NCBI RefSeq assembly: GCF_003308995.1
Contig: NZ_QFFJ01000002.1
Coordinates: 1,426,001 to 1,490,000, forward strand
Source of the DNA: Chitinophaga flava
GTDB taxonomy: Bacteria; Bacteroidota; Bacteroidia; Chitinophagales; Chitinophagaceae
Direction: 5' to 3'
DNA: 64,000 nt
The notes under the pieces: generated by a model
What the model was told of the DNA's origin: nothing
Databases searched by the model: none
The model's input: the letters and a program-made list of their open reading frames with translations, nothing else
Position numbers and translations under genes: made by a program
Part shown: positions 26,423 through 35,539 of the stretch, piece by piece
How positions within the stretch are numbered: position 1 is the first letter of the stretch
Layout of the letters: each line of letters opens with the position of its first letter

Positions 26423-27265
26423 CTGCCGGGTGGTTTGACGGCTTCCGTCAGGGCTCCAGCCGGGAGCTCCCAGGACATAGTTCCATATCTCCCGTAAAGA
26501 CCGGGCATGACGGATGTCCCGCCATATGTCCAGCCACTCGTGAGTGGCGATGCGTAAAGGATTGTAGGTATGGATATTTTTGGTAAGCCCGTATGCCGGT
26601 CGTTTTCCTTCCGGTGTAAAAGTACCGAACATCCTATCCCAGATGATGAGGATACCGGCGTGGTTACGGTCCAGATATTCGATATCAGAGCCATGATGCA
26701 CGCGATGATGAGAAGGTGTATTGAAGATGTATTCCAGTGGTTTAGGCAGCTTATGTATTACTTCTGTGTGTATCCAGAACTGGTAAATGAGGCTGATGGC
26801 CTGCATACTCAGTACCATTACCGGATGAAAGCCTGCCAGCGGCATCCAGAGCCAGAAGACAAAAGTGCCGGTGAGGTTACCGGTCCAGGTTTGGCGCAGG
26901 GCTGTAGCGAGTGTATATTTCTGGGAAGAATGGTGAATTACATGTGATGCCCAGAAAAAGCGCACGGTATGGCTACAGCGATGAAACCAGTAGTAGCTGA
27001 AGTCGTCTGCAAAAAAACATAGTAACCATGCCCACCAGGTAAAGCCAAGGGTAAAAAACCGGTATTGATAGAGAAAAAGATAGATGCCCAGAATAACACC
27101 TTTGGTGAACAGGCCGATGAATACGTTGCCAAGTCCCATCGCAATGCTGCTGAGGGCATCTTTGGGCTCATAAAGGTGTCTGTGATCTATGGTGGTAATG
27201 ATAATCTCCAGCAGTATCAACAGCACAAAACCGGGAATGGCATACATAATCAGGTTAGGAGGCAT
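26408..27265 (-). CDS. Sterol desaturase/fatty-acid hydroxylase superfamily protein
   Basis: A 285-residue integral-membrane diiron enzyme. The three histidine boxes are clear: HRCSH (95-99), HVIHH (108-112) and HHRVHH (186-191). About four to five membrane helices surround them. Expected to hydroxylate or desaturate a lipid; in Bacteroidota, sphingolipid, carotenoid or ornithine-lipid substrates are plausible, but none is shown. Monocistronic, and separated from the upstream DUF4249 gene by a terminator. Confidence 0.88.
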   Translation of the reverse strand: MPPNLIMYAIPGFVLLILLEIIITTIDHRHLYEPKDALSSIAMGLGNVFIGLFTKGVILGIYLFLYQYRFFTLGFTWWAWLLCFFADDFSYYWFHRCSHTVRFFWASHVIHHSSQKYTLATALRQTWTGNLTGTFVFWLWMPLAGFHPVMVLSMQAISLIYQFWIHTEVIHKLPKPLEYIFNTPSHHRVHHGSDIEYLDRNHAGILIIWDRMFGTFTPEGKRPAYGLTKNIHTYNPLRIATHEWLDIWRDIRHARSLREIWNYVLGAPGWSPDGSRQTTRQLRNR

Positions 27266-27300
27266 ACGGATTTTTTCTTTCTCCTTAAATTACAAAAAAA

Positions 27301-27328
27301 GGGGGATTTCCGCTGTCGGAAATCCCCC
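27301..27328 (-). terminator. Terminator of the receptor-DUF4249 operon
   Basis: GGGGGATTTCCG and CGGAAATCCCCC form a perfect 12-bp stem with a CTGT loop. T runs flank it on both strands, with seven Ts on the minus strand. Confidence 0.93.
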
Positions 27329-27349
27329 TTTTTAATAAAATATATCGGT

Positions 27350-28210
27350 TTACTTCACCAGTTTCTCCGCTCTGCTGACGGCGGAAGTACCAAACCAGCC
27401 CAGTATTTTGGTTTTGCCGGAAGGCGTAACGTTATTGACATTGGACCTTACATTCTCCAGCACTTTGGCAAAGAGACCGCCGGCATTCACCTGCTGGTCT
27501 ACCTGTCTGAGAAAGTCGAAGCTGCGGTGGGTAACGGACATCAGCCTCACAATCACTTTTTCATTGGCCTGGAATGGTTTGTTCCAGTCGGTGATTCCTT
27601 CTGCGATGGGAATGATAAAGGTGGCGCCATCGGAAACCCCTTCGTCGTAGGAACCGTCGATGGAGAAGTTATCTTTCAGGCGTCTGAGCGTATCGTTGCG
27701 GTAAGAGCGGATCCAGTAATAATCGGTAGCTCCTTCTATATCTTTAGCGTGCATAGTAGCGTAGAAGCCTTCTTTGCCATTCATCGTTTCCTCTTTGGTT
27801 TTATACTTCAGAGTGATGGAATCGATGGTGGTCACTCTTTTGATAGTATCGTATGCTTCAAATATCTCTCCCTTATATTCCACATGCAATTTGTAGGCGT
27901 GGCCTACTACGCCGATAGGCTGGCTGGTGGCATCATAGCTGTACATGCCATCTTTAAAACCAAATGGATAAGATTTGCCGGCAGTTTCATCAAACAGGGT
28001 GATGGCGGCATCGTTGATAATTGGTGCAGGGTTGTTGTCTGTAAAAGGTACAGACATGGTGAATTTAATTTTTTGTAGTCCCGCTTCTGTAGTGATCCAG
28101 GCATCCAGCACCGGCAAAGATTTACCCTGGGCGATGTCGAGATCTATTTTGTCTTCGCAGGCGCTAAGACCTACTAATGCTGATATAATGAGCAATGACA
28201 GTTTTTTCAT
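27350..28210 (-). CDS. DUF4249 domain lipoprotein
   Basis: A 286-residue outer-membrane-associated lipoprotein. The signal ends in LSAC with acylated C18. The mature protein has the DUF4249 beta-rich pattern: LPVLDAWITTEAGLQKIKFTMS, cited as VLDAWITTE, then PIINDAAITLFDE and a late TDYYWIRSYRNDT strand. Such proteins are encoded next to TonB-dependent receptors and are thought to act as a surface partner, perhaps a lid, but ligands are unknown. It starts 20 bases after the receptor gene and is co-transcribed. Confidence 0.85.
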   Translation of the reverse strand: MKKLSLLIISALVGLSACEDKIDLDIAQGKSLPVLDAWITTEAGLQKIKFTMSVPFTDNNPAPIINDAAITLFDETAGKSYPFGFKDGMYSYDATSQPIGVVGHAYKLHVEYKGEIFEAYDTIKRVTTIDSITLKYKTKEETMNGKEGFYATMHAKDIEGATDYYWIRSYRNDTLRRLKDNFSIDGSYDEGVSDGATFIIPIAEGITDWNKPFQANEKVIVRLMSVTHRSFDFLRQVDQQVNAGGLFAKVLENVRSNVNNVTPSGKTKILGWFGTSAVSRAEKLVK

Positions 28211-28230
28211 GTAATTACTTTTTAGACAGA

Positions 28231-30609
28231 TTAAAATTTGAAGTTGTACGTGATGCCCGGTATGATGGAACCGATGATAGAGAGGCGAACAGCTTCCCGT
28301 TTGTTGGGATCATCTTCATTTTGTTTGAAGTAGATGCTGTAGGCGTTTCTGCGTGCATATACGTTATACAGTGAAAATACCCATTCTCCTTTCCAGCGTT
28401 TCAGCTGTTTGCCTTTGAGGGTGAAGGAGAGGTCCAGGCGGTGAAACGCGGGCAGACGGTAGTTATTACGTTGGTCAGTGCTGTTATACGGGATGTCCCA
28501 GTCCTGGAACTGCAGCCTGTTGTCGGCATAAGTGCCGGGCGTACCGGAAGCATATACCCAGTTGGCAGACAGGGAAGACCTTTTGTTAATGGTATGTGTG
28601 AGTACCAGGTTGAGGTTGTGTGTACGATCGTAACGGTTCAGGAACCATTCATCCAGGCTGATACCAGGTGTTCTTCTTTCTGAGCGGGAAAGGGTATAGC
28701 TGATCCAGCCGGTGGTTTTACCGATATCTTTTTTAGCGTACAGTTCAATTCCGTAGGCGCGTCCTTCTGAAGGGAGCAGGTCCGCTTCAATGAGCTGATT
28801 GAGCTGCAGGTCGGCGTTGTCTATATAGTCCAGCTGGTGTTTGGTGGTTTTATAGAAAGCTTCTGCAGAGAACTCATAGGAGTCGTTGGGTGAATTGTAG
28901 AAGTATCCCAGGGTATACTGGTCAGACAGACTAGGCTGTATATTGTTGGTGCTGGGTGTCCAGATATCCAGTGGGGTAGGGGATGCGGTGTTGGAGAGCT
29001 GGTGCATGAACTGGGTAGTTTTGCTATAAGCTACTTTCACTGCATTTTGCTCATTGAATGCATAACGGGCACTGAGGCGAGGCTCAAAGTAGTAGTAGCC
29101 TTTGATCAGTTCATTGGCGCCATAGGTTTTGCTGCCGATGAGGGTTTTGCGGATACCTGGTGTGGTATCGTTGAAATAATAGGCAGTGCCTTTACCAATC
29201 AGCTGATAGGCAGAGAAGCGGCCGCCGTACTGAATACCGAATTTTTTTGAAGGCTTCCACTCATGATCTAAATACACGCCGGATTCAAGTGCATGTTTAT
29301 CTGTCAGTTCCTTCAGCCTTTTGATATCACCTTCAACACTTGAGCCGGTACCCGGACGGAAGGTATAATAGATACCCTGTACGCCGAAATGCAGGATGTT
29401 GGCGGAGTTGAGGTAGTAGGTAAAGGATGGTTTCAGACCGTAGTTGACAATGTCGGAAGTCCATTTATAGCCCTGCAGCTGTTCGTTATCCTGTTTTTTG
29501 GAAGCGTTGCTGAAGTTGAGGCTATAATCATATTTAGAGTAGTAGGTGGTGAGGTTGAGGAACAGGCGGTTGGAAAACACGTGGTTCCAGCGCAGGGTAG
29601 CGGTAGCATTACCCCAGTTCATATCAACGTCTTTGCCCAGGCCGAACTTGTCTCTGCCGAAGTAACCACTGAGGAAGAGGGTATTGTTTTTGTCGAATTT
29701 GTAGTTGGCTTTGGCGGTGAGGTCGTAGAAGTTCAGTTTGGTATCCTTCATGTCACCTTTTACAAAGGGCTTCATGAGGATGTCGATGTAAGATCTTCTG
29801 GCAGCCACAATAAAGGATGATTTGTCTTTTACCAGCGGACCTTCTACAGACAGGCGGCTGAAGATATTGCCGATACCGCCGTTAACATTGAAGTTCTGGT
29901 TGTTACCGTCTTTCATACGAATGTCCAGTACAGAAGAAGTACGGCCACCATATTCAGCGGGGAAGCCACCTTTAATGAGGTTGATGCCTTTTACCGCATC
30001 CGGATTGAATACGGAGAAGAAGCCGAGCATGTGGCTGGAGTTATAAACAGGTGCTTCGTCCAGCAGGATGAGGTTTTCGTCGCTGTTGCCACCGCGTACG
30101 TTAAAGCCGGAAGAGCCTTCACCCACGGTAGTTACGCCCGGCAACGTCTGGATAGAGCGGATTACATCCACTTCTCCCATAAAAGCGGGCATTTTTTTCA
30201 CTTGCGCGATGTCCAGTCTGTTGATGCTGGTATTGAGGGTATTCACCGCTCTTTCCTGTTTCTGTCCGTTGATAGTGACTTCATTGAGCTGACTGCTGCT
30301 GCTTTCCAGCTTGATGTCGAGTGTTTTGTTGCTATGAAGACTTACCACTGTTTTAACAGGGGCATATCCCATATACGAAAACTGAAGTTCATGTTCCCCG
30401 GCAGGGAGGGTGAGAGAGTAAAAACCGTATTGGTTGGTAACAGTACCAACAGCGGTACCAGTTTTACCTATAGAGATCCCAACCAGACTTTCTCCATTTT
30501 GTTTGTCTTTTACATAGCCACTAACCGTAAAACGTTGTTGTGCTATCGTTGGACGCGTTGCCAGCATAAGTACCAGCAAGGTCATCAACATGGTGACCGT
30601 AGTTTTCAT
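28231..30609 (-). CDS. TonB-dependent receptor with carboxypeptidase-like N-domain
   Basis: A 792-residue outer-membrane transporter energised by TonB. It has a signal peptide (1-23), a carboxypeptidase-regulatory-like domain (about 27-112, SGYVKDKQNGESLVGISIG), a plug (about 120-225, with VNTLNTSINRLDIAQVKKMP, cited as NRLDIAQVKK, and GFNVRGGNSDENLILLDEAPVYN, cited as FNVRGGNSDEN) and a 22-strand barrel ending ITYNFKF. It forms an operon with the DUF4249 lipoprotein. Unlike SusC/SusD pairs it has no SusD partner. The ligand is unknown; a siderophore, peptide or metal chelate is plausible. Confidence 0.92.
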   Translation of the reverse strand: MKTTVTMLMTLLVLMLATRPTIAQQRFTVSGYVKDKQNGESLVGISIGKTGTAVGTVTNQYGFYSLTLPAGEHELQFSYMGYAPVKTVVSLHSNKTLDIKLESSSSQLNEVTINGQKQERAVNTLNTSINRLDIAQVKKMPAFMGEVDVIRSIQTLPGVTTVGEGSSGFNVRGGNSDENLILLDEAPVYNSSHMLGFFSVFNPDAVKGINLIKGGFPAEYGGRTSSVLDIRMKDGNNQNFNVNGGIGNIFSRLSVEGPLVKDKSSFIVAARRSYIDILMKPFVKGDMKDTKLNFYDLTAKANYKFDKNNTLFLSGYFGRDKFGLGKDVDMNWGNATATLRWNHVFSNRLFLNLTTYYSKYDYSLNFSNASKKQDNEQLQGYKWTSDIVNYGLKPSFTYYLNSANILHFGVQGIYYTFRPGTGSSVEGDIKRLKELTDKHALESGVYLDHEWKPSKKFGIQYGGRFSAYQLIGKGTAYYFNDTTPGIRKTLIGSKTYGANELIKGYYYFEPRLSARYAFNEQNAVKVAYSKTTQFMHQLSNTASPTPLDIWTPSTNNIQPSLSDQYTLGYFYNSPNDSYEFSAEAFYKTTKHQLDYIDNADLQLNQLIEADLLPSEGRAYGIELYAKKDIGKTTGWISYTLSRSERRTPGISLDEWFLNRYDRTHNLNLVLTHTINKRSSLSANWVYASGTPGTYADNRLQFQDWDIPYNSTDQRNNYRLPAFHRLDLSFTLKGKQLKRWKGEWVFSLYNVYARRNAYSIYFKQNEDDPNKREAVRLSIIGSIIPGITYNFKF

Positions 30610-30680
30610 AAAAGGTAAATCGTGATTTTGAAATGATTTATTCCAGATTTGTCTGACATTGCTAATAAGACGTGACTGCG

Positions 30681-30707
30681 AATCTATACCCCTATTCGGG
30701 ATAGATT
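30681..30707. promoter_or_regulatory. Hairpin or operator upstream of the receptor
   Basis: AATCTAT-A-CCC and GGG-ATAGATT form an inverted repeat about 72 bases upstream of the receptor start. It is AT-rich outside and C/G at the loop, and could be an operator or a leader hairpin. Confidence 0.4.
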
Positions 30708-30757
30708 ATTTTTTTTGGTAATAATTGGGGCTAAGATAGTGGGGAAAATCGAAAAAG

Positions 30758-30800
30758 GAATATTGAGATTGAAGTAGGGGTATCTTCAAGCTCAATATTC
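30758..30800 (-). terminator. Terminator of the 70-residue gene
   Basis: GAATATTGAGATTGAAG and CTTCAAGCTCAATATTC pair at 16 of 17 positions (9-base loop), and the minus strand continues with CCTTTTTCG. It sits 24 bases past the stop of the small gene. Confidence 0.75.
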
Positions 30801-30824
30801 GCTATAATTTTATGTTTCGGGGGA

Positions 30825-31037
30825 TCAATCAAGAATATCGCAATAGAAGCCCAGCCGGGTCACAAATTCGATAATGGATTTTTCTGCCACCTGTTGGAGG
30901 CTGATCACCCGCAGTACTTTGTCACAATCCTCAATATCCACACTGCATGCGTTTACGGAAAAAGCACTTGAAATAGCCTGAATAACGTTGTCTTTATCCT
31001 TAACAGTGTTAATATTTGTACGGAATATCCCAATCAT
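30825..31037 (-). CDS. Small HMA-fold-like protein
   Basis: A 70-residue cytoplasmic protein, MIGIFRTNINTVKDKD then VNACSVDIEDCDKVLRV. The size and beta-alpha-beta-beta-alpha-beta pattern resemble heavy-metal-associated domains, but the CxxC metal site is absent; single cysteines occur at 30, 38 and 66. It may be a regulatory or protein-binding relative of HMA domains. It is divergent from an AraC regulator gene, with 109 bases between starts. It has its own terminator, so it is a real small gene. Confidence 0.65.
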   Translation of the reverse strand: MIGIFRTNINTVKDKDNVIQAISSAFSVNACSVDIEDCDKVLRVISLQQVAEKSIIEFVTRLGFYCDILD

Positions 31038-31146
31038 GGCGTTTTAAATTTGAGTTTTGCGGAATATATTTGTGCAAATTTGCTACTGTTTATCCGTATA
31101 GCTGTTACACGAAAAGGATTATAACTTATACGAAACGGATTATTTT

Positions 31147-32142
31147 ATGACTGTGGTGATAAAAAATGAGCTCAGGGAGATATTGCTGCAGGAAGAGTTT
31201 CCTTTTTCTCCCGGAACTTTGTCCACATCAAGGACTATTATCGAGGAAAGTACCGAACGGAAACTGGAATTTGGTACTTATAATATACAGGAGTCAAAAT
31301 TTGATGGCATTCATCTGGTGATATGCGAAGCAGAAGTATATGAAGATCTGTTTGTTGACACTGATGATGTGATCCCCCATGTGACTATGCTTTTCATGGA
31401 AAGGGGTAATATCTGTACTTCGGTGGAAGGTGTCCGGCAGAATTTCACGTTTTCCTCGCTGCAACATAACATTGTCTATTCTCCTTACCAGGAAGAATCT
31501 GCCGAGCTGAAGAAACAGCCGGGGATTCAGGTGATGGGACTAAATTTCATACCTGAGCGTTTTCTGGAACTGGCCGACAATAATGTACAGGTGCTGGGTA
31601 AACTGGCTGACCGGGTGGCCAATAACCAGAGCGCTATCCTGACGGATAAAAGGAACCCGCTGATCACACCAAAAATGAAAACAGTACTGGCCGAGATACG
31701 CCAGTGCCAATATAAAGGAGGTTTGAAAAAGCTGTTCCTCCAGTCCAAAATCATGGAGCTGCTGGCCCTGCAATGTGACCAGGCAGAAAGTGATATCGGT
31801 ATTACTGTCAGAGGCCGTAAGATTCCAGCCAGGGAAATAGAGCAACTGCACCATGCCCGGCAGCTGCTGCTGGACAATATGCATAGCCCTCCCAGTCTGG
31901 AACAGTTATCACGTTTGACCGGCCTGAACGAGTTTAAGCTAAAATCCGGTTTCAAAGCTATTTTTGAAACGACAGTCTTCGGTTATCTCAACGATCACCG
32001 GCTGAACCTGGCCAGGGAACTGATTTTAGGCGGTGGTAAATCACTGGCCATCATCGCGGATGAAGCTGGTTATTCTTCCCCTCAGCACTTCAGTAATGCG
32101 TTTAAGAAGAAGTTTGGTGTGAGCCCAAGGAACTATGATTAA
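31147..32142 (+). CDS. AraC family transcriptional regulator
   Basis: A 331-residue regulator. The C-terminal ~100 residues hold the two helix-turn-helix motifs: PPSLEQLSRLTGLNEFKLKSGFK, cited as SLEQLSRLTGLNEFKLK, and SLAIIADEAGYSSPQHFSNAFKKKFGVSPRNY, cited as IADEAGYSSPQHFSNAFKK. The N-terminal ~220 residues form a ligand-binding or dimerisation region without a recognised cupin motif. It may control the divergent small gene or the nearby receptor operon. A TATATTTG at 31065-31072 may be its -7 element. The inducer is unknown. Confidence 0.9.
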   Translation: MTVVIKNELREILLQEEFPFSPGTLSTSRTIIEESTERKLEFGTYNIQESKFDGIHLVICEAEVYEDLFVDTDDVIPHVTMLFMERGNICTSVEGVRQNFTFSSLQHNIVYSPYQEESAELKKQPGIQVMGLNFIPERFLELADNNVQVLGKLADRVANNQSAILTDKRNPLITPKMKTVLAEIRQCQYKGGLKKLFLQSKIMELLALQCDQAESDIGITVRGRKIPAREIEQLHHARQLLLDNMHSPPSLEQLSRLTGLNEFKLKSGFKAIFETTVFGYLNDHRLNLARELILGGGKSLAIIADEAGYSSPQHFSNAFKKKFGVSPRNYD

Positions 32143-32230
32143 TGCTGATATTGTTGATGTTCCTGATGGGCGAAGATATTAGTGAAGATAAAGGAGAGAA
32201 CATTTTTAAGTGATATAAAGAAATAAACAT

Positions 32231-32277
32231 AAACGAGAAGGGCCTGCTGATATAAGTCAACAGGCCCTTCTCGTTTT
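32231..32277 (+). terminator. Terminator between convergent araC-type and reductase genes
   Basis: AAACGAGAAGGGCCTG and its exact 16-base complement enclose a 14-base loop, followed by T-rich sequence. It can serve both strands. Confidence 0.9.
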
Positions 32278-32331
32278 ATAGTCTTCTATCATCTTTGTCC
32301 ATCAGGAGCATCAGAAGTATCAGTATTAATC

Positions 32332-32961
32332 TCAGTAAGCTACCGTAAACCTTTGCTGGATATGCTGTGGTTTTTCCAGCTCGTCGATCAGGGCTACAGC
32401 GTAGTCGGCGGTGGATATTTTGCTTTCGCCGTTGGCGTCAGCCAGCAGCTGGTCGCCGCCGAGGCGGAATTTGCCGGTACGTTCGCCGGGAGCGATCATG
32501 GCAGCCGGACTTAATACGGTCCATTCCAGGTCTTTATCCTGTTTGATGATTTTAAAGGCTTCCCGGGTGGCAGAGGCTCCTTCTTTCCATTCTGCCGGAA
32601 ATCCAGGCGTGTCGATCAGTTGAACGCCGGGCTCCACTTCCAGGCTGCCTGCGCCGCTTACAGCAATCAGTCTTTTGATACCGGCTTGTTTCAGGCCGCC
32701 GATGATAGCACGGATGGCTGTTACATAAGTAGCAGTATCGTAAGCGTTGAAAGCGCTGATAACGGCCTCATTGCCGGCTACCAGGTCAGCTACTTCAGCT
32801 TCATTGGTTACATCCCCTTTTTTGATAGTCAGATGGTCGTTTTTAAGCTGGATTTTTTCAGGATGGCGTACGATGGCAGTTACCTGATGGCCTCTGTTGA
32901 GCGCTTCGTTTAAAAGGGCGGAGCCGATGAATCCGGATGCTCCGATGATGGCTACTTTCAT
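32332..32961 (-). CDS. NAD(P)-binding oxidoreductase (atypical SDR)
   Basis: A 209-residue Rossmann-fold protein. The dinucleotide loop is GASGFIG at 7-13 (MKVAIIGASGFIGSALL). A basic patch after strand 2 (VRHPEKI) favours NADP. VISAFNAYD and LIAVSGAGSL correspond to strands 4 and 5, and the family's late LSPAAMIAPGERTG follows. The YxxxK catalytic pair is not visible, as in NmrA/YwnB-type atypical SDRs. Substrate unknown; redox or stress sensing is possible. Its promoter is overlapped by a strong dyad, so it is probably repressed by a stress regulator. Confidence 0.85.
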   Translation of the reverse strand: MKVAIIGASGFIGSALLNEALNRGHQVTAIVRHPEKIQLKNDHLTIKKGDVTNEAEVADLVAGNEAVISAFNAYDTATYVTAIRAIIGGLKQAGIKRLIAVSGAGSLEVEPGVQLIDTPGFPAEWKEGASATREAFKIIKQDKDLEWTVLSPAAMIAPGERTGKFRLGGDQLLADANGESKISTADYAVALIDELEKPQHIQQRFTVAY

Positions 32962-33045
32962 GTCAATGCGTTTTTGTAGTGATATAATTACAGCCCCGCA
33001 GGACTTATTGTTTAACTGTTTTGTTTTTTATTACAGTTTGTAGGA

Positions 33046-33076
33046 CAAAAGTACAGTTCTTTTTTACTGTAACAAA
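33046..33076 (-). promoter_or_regulatory. Promoter of the oxidoreductase gene
   Basis: On the minus strand, TTTG (33076-33073) and TACTTTTG (33053-33046) are 19 bases apart. The leader is about 80 bases. Confidence 0.7.
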
Positions 33077-33092
33077 AAAAATTACAGTAAAA
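33062..33092. promoter_or_regulatory. Palindromic operator at the oxidoreductase promoter
   Basis: TTTTACTGTAA (33062-33072) and its complement TTACAGTAAAA (33082-33092) flank 9 bases and overlap the -33 box. Further half-site-like TTACAG (33031) and TACAG (33052) lie downstream of it. The arrangement suits a HxlR, MarR or TetR-type repressor. Confidence 0.65.
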
Positions 33093-33180
33093 TATAAAAA
33101 ATTAGCGGACAACGAACCGGAGAAGCAGTTAAACAGCATGTTTTCGCTGCAATGACCGGGTTTGTTGTCCGCTATTTAAA

Positions 33181-35370
33181 TTATTTCATTACATAAACGG
33201 AAGCTTTGGCTGCCGGAGGGGTGACGGTTTTCATTTTCACCACCGGAGGCACTTCCTTAGTATGGAATTTTTCAGACAGGGTAGGAGCGATTACCAGCGA
33301 AACGATGGACATCAGTTTGATCAGGATGTTCATAGACGGGCCGGAAGTATCTTTGAAGGGATCTCCTACGGTATCACCGGTAACAGAAGCTTTATGCGGC
33401 TCTGATTTTTTGTAGTAGGTTTCGCCGTTGATTTCCACGCCTTTTTCAAAGGATTTTTTAGCGTTGTCCCAGGCGCCGCCGGCGTTGTTCTGGAAGATAC
33501 CCATTAATACACCGCTAACGGTAGCACCGGCGAGGAATCCGCCCAGTACTTCGGGGCCTGCGAGGAAACCTATGAGCAGCGGGGAGATGAGGGCAATAGC
33601 ACCTGGCAGGATCATCTCACGGATAGAAGCCTGTGTGGAGATGGCCACACATTTGTCGTACTCAGGTTTGCCAGTGCCTTCCATGATACCAGGTATTTCC
33701 CGGAACTGACGGCGCACTTCTTCCACCATGGCCATGGCGGCACGTCCTACGGCTGCGATGGCGAGGGAAGAGAAGATAAAGGGGATCATACCGCCAATAA
33801 ACAGGCCAGCCAGCACGTCGGCTTTATAGATGTCGATTCCCTGGATACCGGCCACGCCTACAAAGGCAGCAAAGAGTGCCAATGCGGTGAGGGCTGCGGA
33901 AGCGATGGCAAAACCTTTACCGGTAGCTGCAGTGGTGTTACCCACAGCGTCCAGGATATCCGTTTTTTCTCTTACATCTTTAGGCAGTTCACTCATTTCC
34001 GCAATACCACCGGCATTGTCGGCGATAGGGCCAAACGCATCGATGGCCAGCTGCATGGCTGTAGTGGCCATCATACCAGCTGCTGCGATAGCCACACCAT
34101 AGAGGCCTGCAAATGCATAGGAGCCGTAGATACCGCCGGCCAGTACCAGGATAGGCAGGGCAGTGGATTCCATACCAACAGACAAACCACCGATGATATT
34201 GGTAGCTGCACCGGTAGCAGACTGCCGGATGATGGAACGTACCGGGCGTTTACCCATGGCCGTATAATATTCAGTGATAATGCTCATCAGGGTACCTACA
34301 ACCAGACCTACCATGATAGCACCAAAAACCTGGCCTTTGGTGAACTCATGGCCACGCAGTACCATAGGGCCGTCGGGCAGTATCCAGTTAACCAGGAACC
34401 ATGAAGCGATGGCGGTGAGCACGATAGAACCCCAGTTGCCCATATTGAGGGCCCGCTGTACCACGCCGGTATTGAGGCCTGAGCTATCGCTTATTTTTAC
34501 GAAGAAGGTACCGATCATAGAGAAGATGATACCTGAGCCTGCGATCAACATGGGAAGCAGGATAGGAGCGATACCGCCAAACAGGTCCTGGGAGGTGGTT
34601 TCAGAGCCGAGTACCATGGTAGCCAGTACGGTGGCCACATAAGAACCGAAAAGGTCGGCGCCCATACCAGCCACGTCACCTACGTTATCACCTACGTTAT
34701 CGGCAATGGTAGCAGGGTTGCGGGGATCATCTTCCGGAATGCCTGCTTCTACTTTACCTACCAGGTCAGCGCCTACGTCGGCTGCTTTGGTATAGATACC
34801 ACCACCTACACGGGCAAAGAGAGCTATACTTTCTGCACCCAGTGAGAAACCGGTAAGCACTTCAATGGTCTTTACCATTTCTGCAGTATTGGCAGCAGCG
34901 CCGAAATACGCTTTGAGAGCAATAAACAGGGAACCGAGGCCCAATACTGCCAGACCAGCAACACCCATGCCCATCACGGAGCCACCGGTAAAAGATACTC
35001 CCAGTGCTTTGGCCAGACTGGTGCGCGCGGCCTGCGCTGTACGTACGTTGGCTTTAGTTGCGATTCTCATTCCAATAAATCCGGCCGTAGCGGAGAAAAT
35101 TGCGCCCATCACAAAGGCTACACCAATAAACCAGTGGGAGGTATGGTGCGACGATCCCATGTATCCTAATAACAGGGCGATAACGACAACAAAATAAATA
35201 AGGACTTTATACTCCGCTTTTAAAAATGCCATAGCGCCTTCTGCAATATGTTGCGCTATTTCTTTCATCTTTTCATTACCCGCATCCTGGCGGGCAACCC
35301 AGGAACTTCGGATAGCAGTAAATAACAAAGCCAGTAATCCAAAACAAGGAACGAGGAAAACAATATTCAT
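33181..35370 (-). CDS. hppA: Membrane-bound ion-translocating pyrophosphatase
   Basis: A 729-residue inner-membrane pump of about 16 helices that uses pyrophosphate hydrolysis to move H+ or Na+. Substrate motifs are present: DVGADLVGKVE (198-208) and DNVGDNVGD (224-232). GNTTAATGKG (477-486), with Ala and Gly at the two diagnostic positions, marks the K+-dependent class. Whether it pumps Na+ or H+ cannot be decided from what I checked. Length is typical. It is monocistronic, with an AT-rich leader containing imperfect GAATTACGAATTACGAAT repeats. Confidence 0.95.
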   Translation of the reverse strand: MNIVFLVPCFGLLALLFTAIRSSWVARQDAGNEKMKEIAQHIAEGAMAFLKAEYKVLIYFVVVIALLLGYMGSSHHTSHWFIGVAFVMGAIFSATAGFIGMRIATKANVRTAQAARTSLAKALGVSFTGGSVMGMGVAGLAVLGLGSLFIALKAYFGAAANTAEMVKTIEVLTGFSLGAESIALFARVGGGIYTKAADVGADLVGKVEAGIPEDDPRNPATIADNVGDNVGDVAGMGADLFGSYVATVLATMVLGSETTSQDLFGGIAPILLPMLIAGSGIIFSMIGTFFVKISDSSGLNTGVVQRALNMGNWGSIVLTAIASWFLVNWILPDGPMVLRGHEFTKGQVFGAIMVGLVVGTLMSIITEYYTAMGKRPVRSIIRQSATGAATNIIGGLSVGMESTALPILVLAGGIYGSYAFAGLYGVAIAAAGMMATTAMQLAIDAFGPIADNAGGIAEMSELPKDVREKTDILDAVGNTTAATGKGFAIASAALTALALFAAFVGVAGIQGIDIYKADVLAGLFIGGMIPFIFSSLAIAAVGRAAMAMVEEVRRQFREIPGIMEGTGKPEYDKCVAISTQASIREMILPGAIALISPLLIGFLAGPEVLGGFLAGATVSGVLMGIFQNNAGGAWDNAKKSFEKGVEINGETYYKKSEPHKASVTGDTVGDPFKDTSGPSMNILIKLMSIVSLVIAPTLSEKFHTKEVPPVVKMKTVTPPAAKASVYVMK

Positions 35371-35539
35371 AGAAGCGTATTTAAATTGCTCGGTTGAAAA
35401 AATAGCGTATTGAGTAAATGTTATCCAATAAATATAAATAATAAAATTTTGAATTACGAATTACGAATCATGAATTAAAGGGGAGGGGGAGATATTTGTT
35501 AATATCTGCTTATAGAGGTGTGATTTACACTTTTGGCTA

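Noticed and set aside
27065..28078. A 337-codon open frame on the plus strand
   Set aside because: It lies antisense to the DUF4249 and sterol-desaturase genes, shows no motif, and its length follows from the codon use of the real genes.
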